Shown here: one piece after another, positions 45,055-54,389 of the stretch | How positions within the stretch are numbered: position 1 is the stretch's first letter | Layout: each line of letters starts with the position of its first letter | Assembly (NCBI GenBank): GCA_964460845.1 | Contig: CAYWRZ010000011.1 | Span: 24,757-88,756 of the forward strand | DNA from: CAYWRZ01 sp964460845 | GTDB lineage: Bacteria > Bacteroidota > Bacteroidia > Flavobacteriales_D > UBA2798 | Direction of reading: 5' to 3' | DNA length: 64,000 nt | Translations under genes and position numbers: made by a program | Notes under the pieces: model-generated | Told to the model about the DNA's origin: nothing | What the model saw: only the letters and a program-made list of their open reading frames with translations | The model's database searches: none

Positions 45055-46683
45055 ATGGCAAAAGATATCAATTTTAATATCGAATCGCGCGAAGCCCTCA
45101 AAAAAGGGGTGGACACCCTGGCTAACGCCGTAAAAGTAACCCTGGGTCCGAAAGGTCGCAACGTGATCATTGAAAAGAAATTCGGTGCACCGCACGTCAC
45201 CAAAGACGGGGTATCGGTAGCCCGCGAAATCGAGCTGAGCGATCCTATCGCCAACATGGGCGCGCAACTGCTCAAAGAAGTGGCTTCCAAAACCGCCGAT
45301 ATTGCCGGCGACGGAACCACCACCGCTACCGTATTAGCGCAAGCTATTGTAGCTGCCGGACTTAAAAACGTGGCCGCAGGTGCCAACCCGATGGATTTGA
45401 AGCGCGGTATCGAAAAAGCGGTAGCAAGCATAGTAGCAGACCTCCGCGCACAGGCGCAAAACGTAGGCGACGACAACCAAAAAATCGAGCAGGTAGCTAC
45501 CATTTCGGCCAACGGCGACAACACCATCGGTAAGCTGATTGCCGAAGCTATGGCCAAAGTAGGCAAGGAAGGCGTCATCACCGTAGAAGAGGCCAAAGGC
45601 ACCGAAACCGAAGTGAAAACCGTAGAAGGAATGCAGTTCGATCGCGGTTACCTCTCGCCTTACTTTGTGACCAATGCCGAAAAGATGATCACCGAGTTTG
45701 AGAAGCCTTATATCCTGATTACCGACAAGAAAATTTCGACCATGAAAGATCTGCTGCCGGTGCTGGAAAAGGCCGTACAACAGGGTCGTCCGATACTGAT
45801 CATTGCCGAAGATGTGGACGGGGAAGCACTGGCTACGCTGGTAGTGAACAGGCTGCGTGGCTCGCTTAAAATTGCAGCCGTAAAAGCACCCGGCTTCGGT
45901 GACCGTCGCAAGGCATTGCTCGAAGATATCGCCATTCTTACCGGAGGTACCGTCATTTCGGAAGAACAGGGCTACAAGCTGGAAAATGCCGACCTTTCTT
46001 ACCTCGGTACCTGCGACAAGGTAACGATCGACAAAGACAATACCACTATCGTGAACGGAGCCGGACAAGCCGATGCTATCAAAGCCCGTGTCAATCAGAT
46101 CAAAGCACAGGTAGAGCAAACCACTTCCGACTACGACCGCGAAAAGCTTCAGGAACGCCTGGCCAAGCTTTCGGGTGGCGTAGCCGTGCTGTATGTAGGC
46201 GCTGCGACCGAAGTAGAAATGAAAGAGAAGAAAGACCGCGTGGACGATGCCCTGCACGCTACCCGTGCAGCCGTAGAAGAAGGAATCGTAGCCGGTGGAG
46301 GAACCGCTTATATCCGCGCCATTGCTTCGCTCGACAGTGTAAACACTGAAAACGAAGACGAAAAAACCGGGGTGGATATTATCCGTCGCGCGCTGGAAGC
46401 GCCCCTGCGTCAGATCGTGGAAAACGGCGGACTGGAAGGTTCCGTGATAGTGAACAAGGTAAAAGAAGGAAAAGCGGATTTCGGCTACAACGCTGCGACC
46501 GAAACCTTCGAGAACCTGTTTGCCGCCGGGGTAATCGACCCGACGAAAGTAAGCCGCGTAGCGCTCGAAAATGCCGCTTCTATCGCAGCGATGATTCTCA
46601 CTACCGAATGTGTGCTGAGCGAGAAAAAAGAGAAAAAACCGGCTGCTCCGGCTATGCCCGGCGGTATGGAAGATATGTACTAA
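45055..46683 (+). CDS. groEL: Chaperonin GroEL
   Basis: 542 residues, the ATP-dependent protein-folding cage. The N-terminal equatorial domain has GPKGRNVIIEKKFGAPHVTK, DGVSVAREIELSDPIANMGA and AGDGTTTATVLAQAI. The C-terminal half has AAVEEGIVAGGGTAYIRA. The tail is MPGGMEDMY, a short form of the GGM tail. A strong intrinsic terminator follows 20 bp after the stop. Confidence 0.98.
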   Translation: MAKDINFNIESREALKKGVDTLANAVKVTLGPKGRNVIIEKKFGAPHVTKDGVSVAREIELSDPIANMGAQLLKEVASKTADIAGDGTTTATVLAQAIVAAGLKNVAAGANPMDLKRGIEKAVASIVADLRAQAQNVGDDNQKIEQVATISANGDNTIGKLIAEAMAKVGKEGVITVEEAKGTETEVKTVEGMQFDRGYLSPYFVTNAEKMITEFEKPYILITDKKISTMKDLLPVLEKAVQQGRPILIIAEDVDGEALATLVVNRLRGSLKIAAVKAPGFGDRRKALLEDIAILTGGTVISEEQGYKLENADLSYLGTCDKVTIDKDNTTIVNGAGQADAIKARVNQIKAQVEQTTSDYDREKLQERLAKLSGGVAVLYVGAATEVEMKEKKDRVDDALHATRAAVEEGIVAGGGTAYIRAIASLDSVNTENEDEKTGVDIIRRALEAPLRQIVENGGLEGSVIVNKVKEGKADFGYNAATETFENLFAAGVIDPTKVSRVALENAASIAAMILTTECVLSEKKEKKPAAPAMPGGMEDMY

Positions 46684-46702
46684 GCTTTCGCTTTCTAAAC
46701 CG

Positions 46703-46733
46703 AAAAGCCCCGGCAGTTATTGTCGGGGCTTTT
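46703..46733 (+). terminator. Intrinsic terminator of groESL
   Basis: A 13-bp stem (left arm 46703-46715, right arm 46721-46733, one G-T wobble) with a 5-nt loop GTTAT is followed by a T-rich run to 46740. It is the clearest terminator in the window. Confidence 0.9.
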
Positions 46734-46988
46734 TAGTTTTTAGAAACTATGGGAAATCAGTTGTAATTACTCCCGGCCAATAAGTAACTTGTTGCATCTC
46801 GTGATCATTACCATTCGGCTTGGGGGTTATTCTCAGAAAAAAAACGTGGGGGTAGTGTTTGTGCAGCACTCAGGCTGGCTGCCCGGGCGGGTATTACGCG
46901 CTACACGGTAGCCGTCCCCCTAGCAGAGAGGCGGCTCAATTCAGCTCAAAAATAACATCAGCAGATATTTTGATACAGCACACTCAAT

Positions 46989-47588
46989 TTATGACAACTT
47001 ATCAAAATACTTTTGAGCTTCTTCCAAGCTTAACACCGTATTTAAATTATGTTCCAAAAGATTTCTCATACCTCTATCTTTCATGTCATAATAAGAAAAC
47101 ACATCTTCCCCTCGTTCCATTAATATTAGCATAGAAGTCCTAATCCCAATTCCTATGTGACTATTCAAAATAGTAGGTTCTAAATGTCGTAACTCTTCAT
47201 ATATTCTTTGTTCTCTGCTTTTATTTAAATCCTCTATCCTGTACCAAGGAGACAATTGAGACCAATCCTTTTCAATCAGCATACCTCTCAAATACTTAAA
47301 ATCAGGAACCTTTTCATCAAGTTCTGCCACTTTTCCCACTAATTTCCAAGCATATTTACCCCTGGTAGGGATATTTTTATACAACATTACAGATCCGAAT
47401 AATAGTTCCGATGCCTTAATTTCTTCAATAGAAGGATTATCCTTTTCCGGATAAACACCTCTAAAAACCTTTACCAGTCTCCCATTAAAAGTGGATATAT
47501 CGGTATAATCATCATACCATGCGTACGCATACCCCAACCCAAAATCAAGAGGGAAACGATAAATCAAGCCCGAATTTTCTTTTATCAT
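46989..47588 (-). CDS. AT-rich orphan protein, possibly immunity-protein-like
   Basis: 199 residues, no signal peptide. The opening IYRFPLDFGLGYAYAWYDDY and the later KVFRGVYPEK and KYAWKLVGKVAELDE loosely resemble Imm26-type immunity proteins of polymorphic toxin systems, but this is a weak resemblance. The gene is clearly richer in A+T than groEL upstream. No toxin gene lies next to it. It may be an acquired orphan; function unknown. Confidence 0.65.
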   Translation of the reverse strand: MIKENSGLIYRFPLDFGLGYAYAWYDDYTDISTFNGRLVKVFRGVYPEKDNPSIEEIKASELLFGSVMLYKNIPTRGKYAWKLVGKVAELDEKVPDFKYLRGMLIEKDWSQLSPWYRIEDLNKSREQRIYEELRHLEPTILNSHIGIGIRTSMLILMERGEDVFSYYDMKDRGMRNLLEHNLNTVLSLEEAQKYFDKLS

Positions 47589-47650
47589 TTATTAGTACTT
47601 GAGACTTAAATGCTAACGACACATCCCCCCCCTCTACTTCATACACTTTC

Positions 47651-48379
47651 TTACTCTCTTTCTACTTCCGCTCCTGTTTTATCGATCCGATAGTTTCGCC
47701 CTTCGAGACTCACGACAGCCGTACCTTGCATAAAAGGTCCCGCCATTTCAAACACCGGAGCTACTACTTCTCTTGCCTGGGCATCGATATATCCCCACTT
47801 ACCTTCGCGCAATACGGTGGCCATTCCCTCCGAAAAAATACCGGCCAGCTCGTAGTCTGCTATCGAAAACCGCATTTTACCCGTAGTATCGATAAAACCA
47901 TGTTGTCCCTCTTCTTCTTGCACACGCGCAAGTCCTTCCGAAAATTTCTCTGCAAACGTATAGCGAAACGGAATTGTTTTTTTTCCCGATAGATTGATAT
48001 ATCCCCATCTGCCGCCAAGCTCGACCGCTGCCAGACCTTCTGAAAAAGAGTCTGCAAAGTCGTAACGCGGCGCGATCACTTCCTGCCCCGAAGCATCCAC
48101 AAATCCCCATTTTTCTTGCGAAAGCACAGCGGCTCTCCCTTCCGAAAAAGGAAGCATATAGGCATAACGGGGCTCGACTATTACGGTTCCTGTACTGTCT
48201 ATACAGCCCCATTTCCCACCTTTTTCGACCAGCGCCATCCCTTCCTCATACGGCTGCACTTTGTCGTATTCAAGCTTTTCGGATTCGGCTTTTTGTCCCG
48301 AAGAATCAGAAGACGAAGAAGATGTACAGGCCACAAAGGCAAGCAGCACAAAAAGGCTATAGGTAAGTTTATTTCTCAT
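47651..48379 (-). CDS. WG-repeat lipoprotein
   Basis: 242 residues from the ATG at 48379; an ATG at 48403 adds 8 residues before the signal. The lipobox LLAFVACTS gives a lipidated Cys, followed by a Ser-rich linker. Five or six WG (KWGYID-type) repeats follow: KWGCIDSTGTVIVEPRYAYM, KWGFVDASGQEVIAPRYDFA, RWGYINLSGKKTIPFRYTFA, and KWGYIDAQAREVVAPVFEMA. WG-repeat proteins are surface or periplasmic and of unknown function, possibly binding polysaccharide or peptide. The gene stands directly downstream of the decayed HD gene. Confidence 0.88.
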   Translation of the reverse strand: MRNKLTYSLFVLLAFVACTSSSSSDSSGQKAESEKLEYDKVQPYEEGMALVEKGGKWGCIDSTGTVIVEPRYAYMLPFSEGRAAVLSQEKWGFVDASGQEVIAPRYDFADSFSEGLAAVELGGRWGYINLSGKKTIPFRYTFAEKFSEGLARVQEEEGQHGFIDTTGKMRFSIADYELAGIFSEGMATVLREGKWGYIDAQAREVVAPVFEMAGPFMQGTAVVSLEGRNYRIDKTGAEVERE

Positions 48380-48479
48380 TTTTATTCCTGTTTTTTTTCT
48401 CATCCACTATTTTACAAACCGAGTCTACAAAATTATTTTTTTTTCGCGACCGCTTCCGTTTTCGGCCCAACACACATTT

Positions 48480-48721
48480 GCTTTTTCGTTATCCGAAGCA
48501 AGCGGGTCAAAATGATGTCGTGGTAATAAAGCGCGAACAAGACCAATTCTCAGTACCTTATAGCGGATCTAATCTCAATGAATTCGTTGAGCAGATACGT
48601 CAGGTAGCGTATGGCACTCTCTTTTTTTGTCCGAATAGTGCAAGTCTATCTCTGTCCACAGTAAATTTATCCGATTTTGATCGCCTGTGTATTTTTTCAA
48701 CAGCGCTCTAAATGTTTCTTT
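48480..48721 (-). pseudogene. Decayed HD-domain phosphohydrolase gene (COG4339-like relic)
   Basis: Read on the minus strand, the fragments line up with one protein family in order. From 48721: KETFRALLKKYTGDQNRINL, then LWTEIDLHYSDKKRECHTL; a frameshift; then YLLNEFIEIRSAIRY; a TGA where a Trp is expected; then ELVLFALYYHDII; another frameshift; then DPLASDNEK. The HD-type metal motif YYHDII followed by DP..SDNE is typical of the predicted metal-dependent HD phosphohydrolases of COG4339. At least three lesions exist. A further fragment may continue to about 48425 (NNFVDSVCKIVDEK). The rest of the 377-bp gap (48404-48780) holds nothing else. Confidence 0.7.
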
Positions 48722-48780
48722 TCACAAATCGCCATCCTCATCACAGACTCAATGCGCCGCACCACAGCGTAGTTTCTATA

Positions 48781-50106
48781 TTACCTCGTACAGTGTTCTT
48801 GTAGCTGCTCAGCGGCATCCTCATTACCGAATTCCAGCGCTTTATGCCAATCTGAGCAGGCTCCTTTCAGGTCTTTCAGCTCCATTCTGGCGAGTCCCCT
48901 GTTAAAATAGGCCTGATGGTAGTCAGGGATTAAGGCTATACTTTTGTCGAAATCCTCTATAGCCCCCTGTAGATCGCCTGAAAAAGCCTTATTAATCCCT
49001 CTGTGGTTATATGCTTCGCTATATTCAGGATTGAGCGCTATAGCCTGATTGTAATCTTCTATCGCACCCGCAGAATCCTCTATATGATCCTTTGCAATAC
49101 CTCTGTACGTGTAAGCCTTTTCATCCGGATTCAGCGCAATCGCTTTGTTCAAATCCGGTATTGCAGCACGAAATTGGTTTAAGAAACAGCGAAGAAGTCC
49201 TCTGTTAAAATAAGCTTCTCTATTTCCGGCATCCAGTTCGATAGCCCTGGTGTAATCCTGAAAAGCGCCTTCGTAGTCGCCTCTTATCTCCGCTTTAAGG
49301 GCACCTCTATTGGTATATGCTATACTATAATGCGGGGTGATTTCAAGAGTGCGGTTGAAGTCGCTCAAAGCACCTTCGTAGTCGCCTAAATACTTTTTGA
49401 CAAGGCCTCTGTTGCTATAAGCTTCACTGTATAAATGTTCTATTCTAATCGATTTATCGAAATCTTCCATAGCCCCCCAGTAATCGCCCAAGGTAGTCCG
49501 CACACGCCCCCGGTTGTTATAGGCGAACTGATCAGGCTTCAATTCAATAGCTTTGGTATAATCTGCCAGGGCGCCCTGATAATCGCCCAACTCCATCTTC
49601 ACACTTCCCCGGTTGTGATACGCTTCACTATCGCCCGGATTTAGTTCGATGGCTTTCGTGTAGTCCTGAAGGGCTCCGCGATGCGCGCCTATATGCGATC
49701 TGCTGAGACCTCTGTTATACCAGACCTGACTGACATAAGGATTCAACGCTATGCTTTTTGTAAGATCTTCAATGGCTCCATTATGATCTCCTAAACTACC
49801 TTTAGCCACACCTCTGTCGTGATAGGCCTCACTAAAATCCGGGTTTAGTTCGATGGCTTTGTTGTAATTTGCTATGGCTTCCCGATAATCGCCCGTATTG
49901 TCATAAATGACTCCCTTATTGTAATAAGCCAGACTGTAACCGGGACTTAATTGAATGGCCTTATCCAATTCCTTTAAAGCGCCCTGATTATCTCCTGCGA
50001 TAGCTTTCTCGACGCCCTTGTCGAAATGGGCTTTACTCTTACCGGTTTGCGCATACGCGTTTACTCCCGATAAAATGAAGAGGCAAAGTACCAGTTGTTT
50101 TATCAT
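48781..50106 (-). CDS. Tetratricopeptide-repeat protein, secreted
   Basis: 441 residues. The signal peptide ends near residue 20 (VNAYAQTG). It is made almost wholly of about twelve 34-residue TPR units with the consensus GDYxGAIxDYxKAIxLNPxxSEAYxNRGxxK, for example GDYREAIANYNKAIELNPDF. TPR arrays form protein-binding superhelices; the partner is unknown. A -7-like element (TATCTTTA, minus) ends 4 nt before the ATG. Confidence 0.93.
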   Translation of the reverse strand: MIKQLVLCLFILSGVNAYAQTGKSKAHFDKGVEKAIAGDNQGALKELDKAIQLSPGYSLAYYNKGVIYDNTGDYREAIANYNKAIELNPDFSEAYHDRGVAKGSLGDHNGAIEDLTKSIALNPYVSQVWYNRGLSRSHIGAHRGALQDYTKAIELNPGDSEAYHNRGSVKMELGDYQGALADYTKAIELKPDQFAYNNRGRVRTTLGDYWGAMEDFDKSIRIEHLYSEAYSNRGLVKKYLGDYEGALSDFNRTLEITPHYSIAYTNRGALKAEIRGDYEGAFQDYTRAIELDAGNREAYFNRGLLRCFLNQFRAAIPDLNKAIALNPDEKAYTYRGIAKDHIEDSAGAIEDYNQAIALNPEYSEAYNHRGINKAFSGDLQGAIEDFDKSIALIPDYHQAYFNRGLARMELKDLKGACSDWHKALEFGNEDAAEQLQEHCTR

Positions 50107-50110
50107 CCCT

Positions 50111-50118
50111 TAAAGATA
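50111..50118 (-). promoter_or_regulatory. -7-like element for the TPR protein gene
   Basis: It reads TATCTTTA on the minus strand and ends 4 nt before the ATG at 50106, again implying a leaderless transcript. Confidence 0.35.
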
Positions 50119-50180
50119 AACTTTTTTTAAACCCGCTATTTTCGAGGCTTTCCTCACCGAAGGCAAGACATCTGTTTTTA

Positions 50181-51083
50181 TCAAAAAAACAGTTCCTGCG
50201 CTACACGAAAAGTAGCGGCATGCGCTTCCACAATATCCGCAATCCGGGGCGAATAGCCGCCTCCCATGCTGCATACCAACGGCACCCGATTGCGGTGACA
50301 GGAACCTATCACCAGCCTGTCGCGCTCCCTGCAACCCGCCGCCGAAAGTGACAAACGACCCAGCTTATCGCCGGCCAGCACATCTACGCCACACTGGTAA
50401 AACACAAAATCAGGTTGGTGCCTATCGAACAATTCCGGCAGCGTATGCTTCAGAATATCGAGGTAAGCTGCATCGCCGGTTCCATCGGGTAAGGCTATGT
50501 CCAAATCAGACAACTCTTTGTGCAAGGGATAATTTTTTTCGCCGTGCATGCTGAACGTAAACACTTCGGGCACTTCGCTGAAAATAGCCGCCGTACCATT
50601 GCCCTGGTGCACATCCAAATCCACTATCAAAATTCGTTTCGCCCTGCCGGTATGTAGTAGGTAATTAGCAGCCACGGCATTGTCGTTGAGCAGGCAAAAG
50701 CCCTCTCCCCGATCCGTATAGGCATGATGCGTGCCTCCGGCTATGTTCATCGCTACGCCGTATTGCAAGGCATATTCGGCGCAACGGCGGGTGCCTTCCA
50801 TAATACGCAGCTCCCGTTCTATCAGTGCCGCACTGAGCGGAAAACCGGTTTTTCGTTCTTCCTGCCGCGTAAGTTCCAGGTTTTTTAAACGTGTAAGATA
50901 AGTGCCGCAGTGGGTCATCCGAAGTATATCTTCGCTGGCAGGTTCGGGTCTGAAAAAAGCGGAATCTGTCACGGTTCCTTCGTACACAAGCTGTTCGACC
51001 AGCAGCGCATATTTTTCCATCGGGAAACGGTGTCCTTCGGGTAAAGGGTGCACATATTCGGGCGACCAGGCTATGCGTAGCAT
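50181..51083 (-). CDS. Histone deacetylase-family amidohydrolase
   Basis: 300 residues. It matches the class II-like HDAC/acetoin-utilisation family, zinc hydrolases that deacetylate lysines or polyamines. Visible motifs: NIAGGTHHAYTDRGEGFCLL (active-site HH pair), ILIVDLDVHQGNGTAAIF (zinc ligands Asp and His), DFVFYQCGVDVLAGDKLGRL (zinc ligand Asp) and CSMGGGYSPRI. It starts 3 bp after the DUF4249 stop, so it belongs to the TonB receptor operon, an unusual partner. Substrate unknown. Confidence 0.92.
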   Translation of the reverse strand: MLRIAWSPEYVHPLPEGHRFPMEKYALLVEQLVYEGTVTDSAFFRPEPASEDILRMTHCGTYLTRLKNLELTRQEERKTGFPLSAALIERELRIMEGTRRCAEYALQYGVAMNIAGGTHHAYTDRGEGFCLLNDNAVAANYLLHTGRAKRILIVDLDVHQGNGTAAIFSEVPEVFTFSMHGEKNYPLHKELSDLDIALPDGTGDAAYLDILKHTLPELFDRHQPDFVFYQCGVDVLAGDKLGRLSLSAAGCRERDRLVIGSCHRNRVPLVCSMGGGYSPRIADIVEAHAATFRVAQELFF

Positions 51084-51086
51084 CGT

Positions 51087-52016
51087 TTATTGCGCGATAA
51101 GCGTGTCGTAAGCGGGCGAATAGCCGCCCCATACGCCTAATCCGCCGTGTATGTTAGAATTGACGGGAGCCGGAGAGGCAAAAGGATTCCCGTTGCTGAT
51201 GACCTGTATCTCGAAGGTGCGCCAAAACTGGTAATGGGCTTCGTCGATGCTGCAAAACTTTACAAGGATGGTATCTCCCTTTTTAAAATAGCCTCTTTCT
51301 TCGGGAGGCTCGGAGGTAGTGCTGAATGAATTTCGTCCACGTGCAAAGCCGAAATCAAAGGAGGTGCCGTTAAAAAAATTGTCGTCAAAAGCCGATCCGG
51401 TAGGCGCTATATACCCCAAATCTTTACCCTTTCGCATGGCAAACCAGCGGTAGGCATTGCCCGTTGTATCGGGGTCGGTAAGGCGTGCCCAAACGAAGCC
51501 CAAACTGTCGGAGCCGGCCAGCTTGAACCAAAGGCTGTCTAAGCTTACGGGTTGCGGAATATGCGTTTGCGCATACAGTTCCTGCCCCGAAGTGGTAATG
51601 TGCAAACGATACGACTCACCCACCTGACCGAAAATTTGCGGGTCGAACGTAGTATAAACGCAGTAGTTGACCGAAGCCAGCGTAGCGCTGTCGATACCGA
51701 GAAATCCGCTGATAAAGGGCAACAGAGAATCAGGTACGCTTGCGCTGCATATTTCAAACAAAGGGCTGCTGTACGTACCCTGCGATACGGTGACTGCAGC
51801 GTTGTGCACAAATAAGCCCTCGAGCGAAGAAAAGGTACTGTTGCCGAAATAGGGCTGCGATCGGGTTAGTATCACAATGGGCGGCGCACCGGGTTCTATC
51901 CAGCCTTCGACCACTATTTTTTGCTCGCCTCCGGGAATGTCCAAATCAATATCACGCTCACAAGCCATGCTCAGCAAGGCAAACAAACACACAAAAATAT
52001 ACCCGCACTTTTTCAT
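51087..52016 (-). CDS. DUF4249 lipoprotein, partner of the TonB receptor
   Basis: 309 residues. The lipoprotein signal ends in LLSMACERDIDLDIP. The family features are the early PGGEQKIVVEGWIEPGAPPI and ILTRSQPYFG, then an Ig-like beta-rich region. DUF4249 proteins almost always pair with a TonB receptor in Bacteroidota and are thought to sit on the outer membrane and assist ligand capture. It starts 3 bp after the receptor stop. Confidence 0.9.
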   Translation of the reverse strand: MKKCGYIFVCLFALLSMACERDIDLDIPGGEQKIVVEGWIEPGAPPIVILTRSQPYFGNSTFSSLEGLFVHNAAVTVSQGTYSSPLFEICSASVPDSLLPFISGFLGIDSATLASVNYCVYTTFDPQIFGQVGESYRLHITTSGQELYAQTHIPQPVSLDSLWFKLAGSDSLGFVWARLTDPDTTGNAYRWFAMRKGKDLGYIAPTGSAFDDNFFNGTSFDFGFARGRNSFSTTSEPPEERGYFKKGDTILVKFCSIDEAHYQFWRTFEIQVISNGNPFASPAPVNSNIHGGLGVWGGYSPAYDTLIAQ

Positions 52017-52019
52017 ACG

Positions 52020-54389
52020 CTAAAAACTAAAGTTCCAGGTTACGGAAGGTAATATCGGAAAAAGCGACACTTTCCGCGCTTTAATGGCCAAACTGCCGTC
52101 AAAAGGACTACCGTCCTGATGAATGTAGAGGAAATAAGGATTTAGTCGGCTGTAAAGATTGTAGGCCGAAAAGTTCCAGCTCGAACGGAATTTTTTCGTC
52201 TCTTTCATTTTCCAGGTAGCCGAAAAATCGAGCCGGTGATAAGCCGGCATTCGTATCGAATTGCGATCGGCGTATTCGTACACCACCTTGTCTTGCATAA
52301 GGTACCAGGCATAAGGTAAGGTAATCGCATTGCCGCTGGCATAAACGAACACCAATCCGAAGGTCCAGCGATTGCCGGGTTCGTACACCAATGCTAATGA
52401 AATATCATGACGGCGGTCGAATTTGGCATAAAACTCACGCCCGAAGTTGATGTCGTCGAACTGCCTTTTGGTCCACGACAGGGTATAACCTATCCATCCG
52501 TTGAAATCGCCGCTGCGTTTTTTCAGGAAAAATTCGGCACCGTACGACCAACCCCTACCAAATACGAAGTTGTTATCGACATTGTTTTTAACGTCGTCTT
52601 CAGGTTGCGCTCCTTCGCGGTATTCGACCTGATTTTTCATGGTTTTGTAATACACTTCGATCGAAGCCTCGTATTTATTTTCAAAAAAATTACGGAAATA
52701 CCCCACGCTATACTGATTACCCAACTGAGGTTTTACCCGATCGGTGCTCGGCACCCATACATCGGTAGGTAAAGAAACGGCCGAGAGCGATGCCAGGTGA
52801 ATAAATTGCAGGTTACGGGTATAGGCCGCCTTTATAGACGAATGTTTGCCGGTGGTATAACGCAGCGAAAGTCGTGGCTCGGCACCGTGATACAAAGCGA
52901 CCTGCTCGCCGCGTGCATAACGCAAGGTATCGAGGGTATGGCCCATGGTCGGATCTTTGAGGTAACGGGTAAAAGGGCCTACCTGTGTAAAAAGCGAATA
53001 CCGAACTCCGGCATTGATGCGGAGATCTTCGGTCACCTCAAAATCATCGTTAATATAAAGCGCTGCTTCATGTCCGTAAAGCTTTATTTTCTCGCCGGTA
53101 TCAAATACCACATCGCCCTGCCGCGCCGAAGCGGTACTCGGTACAAAGGTATGGTAGGTGTAAAAAGCACCGAATCGTATCTGATGCCGTAAGTTGGGAT
53201 GGTAATAAAAATCGAGCTTGGCATTGTAATCGGTGATGCCCGAATAAAGGCTGAAATCAAATTCATCCTGCGAGGCACCAAATTCGAACTGGTAACGGCT
53301 GTAAATTGCCGAAAGGTTCATGAACAGCTTGTCGTTAAACAGGTGGTTCCAACGCGCCGTAGCCGTCGCATTTCCCCAGGGAATACGCACGTTGAAGCCT
53401 ACGTTGCTGTTGTTGTAATTGAACACATCCTGCCCAAAATACCCCGAGAGAAAGACCCGATCTTTGTCCGAAAAGCGATAATTCACTTTGGCGTTCAGGT
53501 CGTAGAAATAATACCCGCTGCCGTAAAAAGCAGAGCTTTTTTTGAGAAATGGCTTCATCAGGACGTCGATGTAGGTACGACGCGCCGAGACGATAAAAGA
53601 GCTGGTGTCCTTTTTTATAGGGCCTTGCAAGGTAAGCCGCGAAGCAATCAGCCCGATGCCTCCGTCGGCTTTGAACTCCTGGTTATTGCCGTCTTTCATG
53701 CTCACATCGACCACCGAAGCTAAGCGTCCGCCGAAGTTGGCAGGCATCGATCCTTTGTAAAGCTCCAGGTTTTTGATGGCATCGGCGTTAAACACCGAAA
53801 AAAAGCCGAACAGGTGCGAAGCGTTATACACTACGGCTTCGTCTAACAGAATCAGGTTCTGATCGGGGCCACCGCCGCGCACGTAAAAGCCCGAATTACC
53901 ATCGCCCGCCGACTGCACACCGGGCGTAAGCTGTATGGTTTTCATCACATCAACTTCGCCGAAAAATGCCGGTAAAGCCTTAATTTTTTCTACTTCAAAG
54001 CCCACGCGCCCCATGTCGGCCGACTGGGTATTCTCTTCGCTGCGTTCGGCGGTAATTTCAAGCTCTTCTACCTGAATGGAAGCAGGCTTTAGCGCGATGT
54101 TCAATCGCGTATCGGCCCGCAGACTAAGCGGCTGGGTATGGGTTTCGTACCCTATATAAGTCACCACCAAGGTATATTCGCCTTCGGGATACGTGAGCGA
54201 AAAAAAGCCATAGACGTTGGTCGAAGTGCCTTTGGCCGGTTCTTTCAGCCCTACGCTTACCCCTACCATCGATTCGCCGGTAGCCCGATCTTTCACGTAG
54301 CCGCTAAGAGTATAGGATCGCTGCTGCGCATAAGCACTATTTGCTGTACCTATGCAAGCTATCACCAAAAACAGGATCCATTTTTTCAT
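52020..54389 (-). CDS. TonB-dependent outer-membrane receptor
   Basis: 789 residues from the ATG at 54389; an ATG two codons upstream (54395) is also in frame. The signal peptide ends near AYAQQ. A carboxypeptidase-regulatory-like domain (about 24-105) has LSGYVKDRATGESMVGVSVG. The plug (about 115-225) has GDGNSGFYVRGGGPDQNLIL and SMPANFGGRLASVVDVSMKD. A long barrel follows, ending in VTWNFSF. It forms an operon with DUF4249 and the HDAC-like gene. Substrate unknown. Confidence 0.93.
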   Translation of the reverse strand: MKKWILFLVIACIGTANSAYAQQRSYTLSGYVKDRATGESMVGVSVGLKEPAKGTSTNVYGFFSLTYPEGEYTLVVTYIGYETHTQPLSLRADTRLNIALKPASIQVEELEITAERSEENTQSADMGRVGFEVEKIKALPAFFGEVDVMKTIQLTPGVQSAGDGNSGFYVRGGGPDQNLILLDEAVVYNASHLFGFFSVFNADAIKNLELYKGSMPANFGGRLASVVDVSMKDGNNQEFKADGGIGLIASRLTLQGPIKKDTSSFIVSARRTYIDVLMKPFLKKSSAFYGSGYYFYDLNAKVNYRFSDKDRVFLSGYFGQDVFNYNNSNVGFNVRIPWGNATATARWNHLFNDKLFMNLSAIYSRYQFEFGASQDEFDFSLYSGITDYNAKLDFYYHPNLRHQIRFGAFYTYHTFVPSTASARQGDVVFDTGEKIKLYGHEAALYINDDFEVTEDLRINAGVRYSLFTQVGPFTRYLKDPTMGHTLDTLRYARGEQVALYHGAEPRLSLRYTTGKHSSIKAAYTRNLQFIHLASLSAVSLPTDVWVPSTDRVKPQLGNQYSVGYFRNFFENKYEASIEVYYKTMKNQVEYREGAQPEDDVKNNVDNNFVFGRGWSYGAEFFLKKRSGDFNGWIGYTLSWTKRQFDDINFGREFYAKFDRRHDISLALVYEPGNRWTFGLVFVYASGNAITLPYAWYLMQDKVVYEYADRNSIRMPAYHRLDFSATWKMKETKKFRSSWNFSAYNLYSRLNPYFLYIHQDGSPFDGSLAIKARKVSLFPILPSVTWNFSF

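Noticed and set aside
45334..46257. Long antisense frame inside groEL (307 codons)
   Set aside because: It is a shadow of a highly conserved gene with strong codon bias; similar long antisense frames lie in mreB (8972-9727), uvrA2 (54556-55671) and the first TonB receptor (1832-2386).
46859..47134. 91-residue plus-strand frame after groEL
   Set aside because: Composition is not protein-like, it overlaps the minus-strand gene, and it has no family resemblance.
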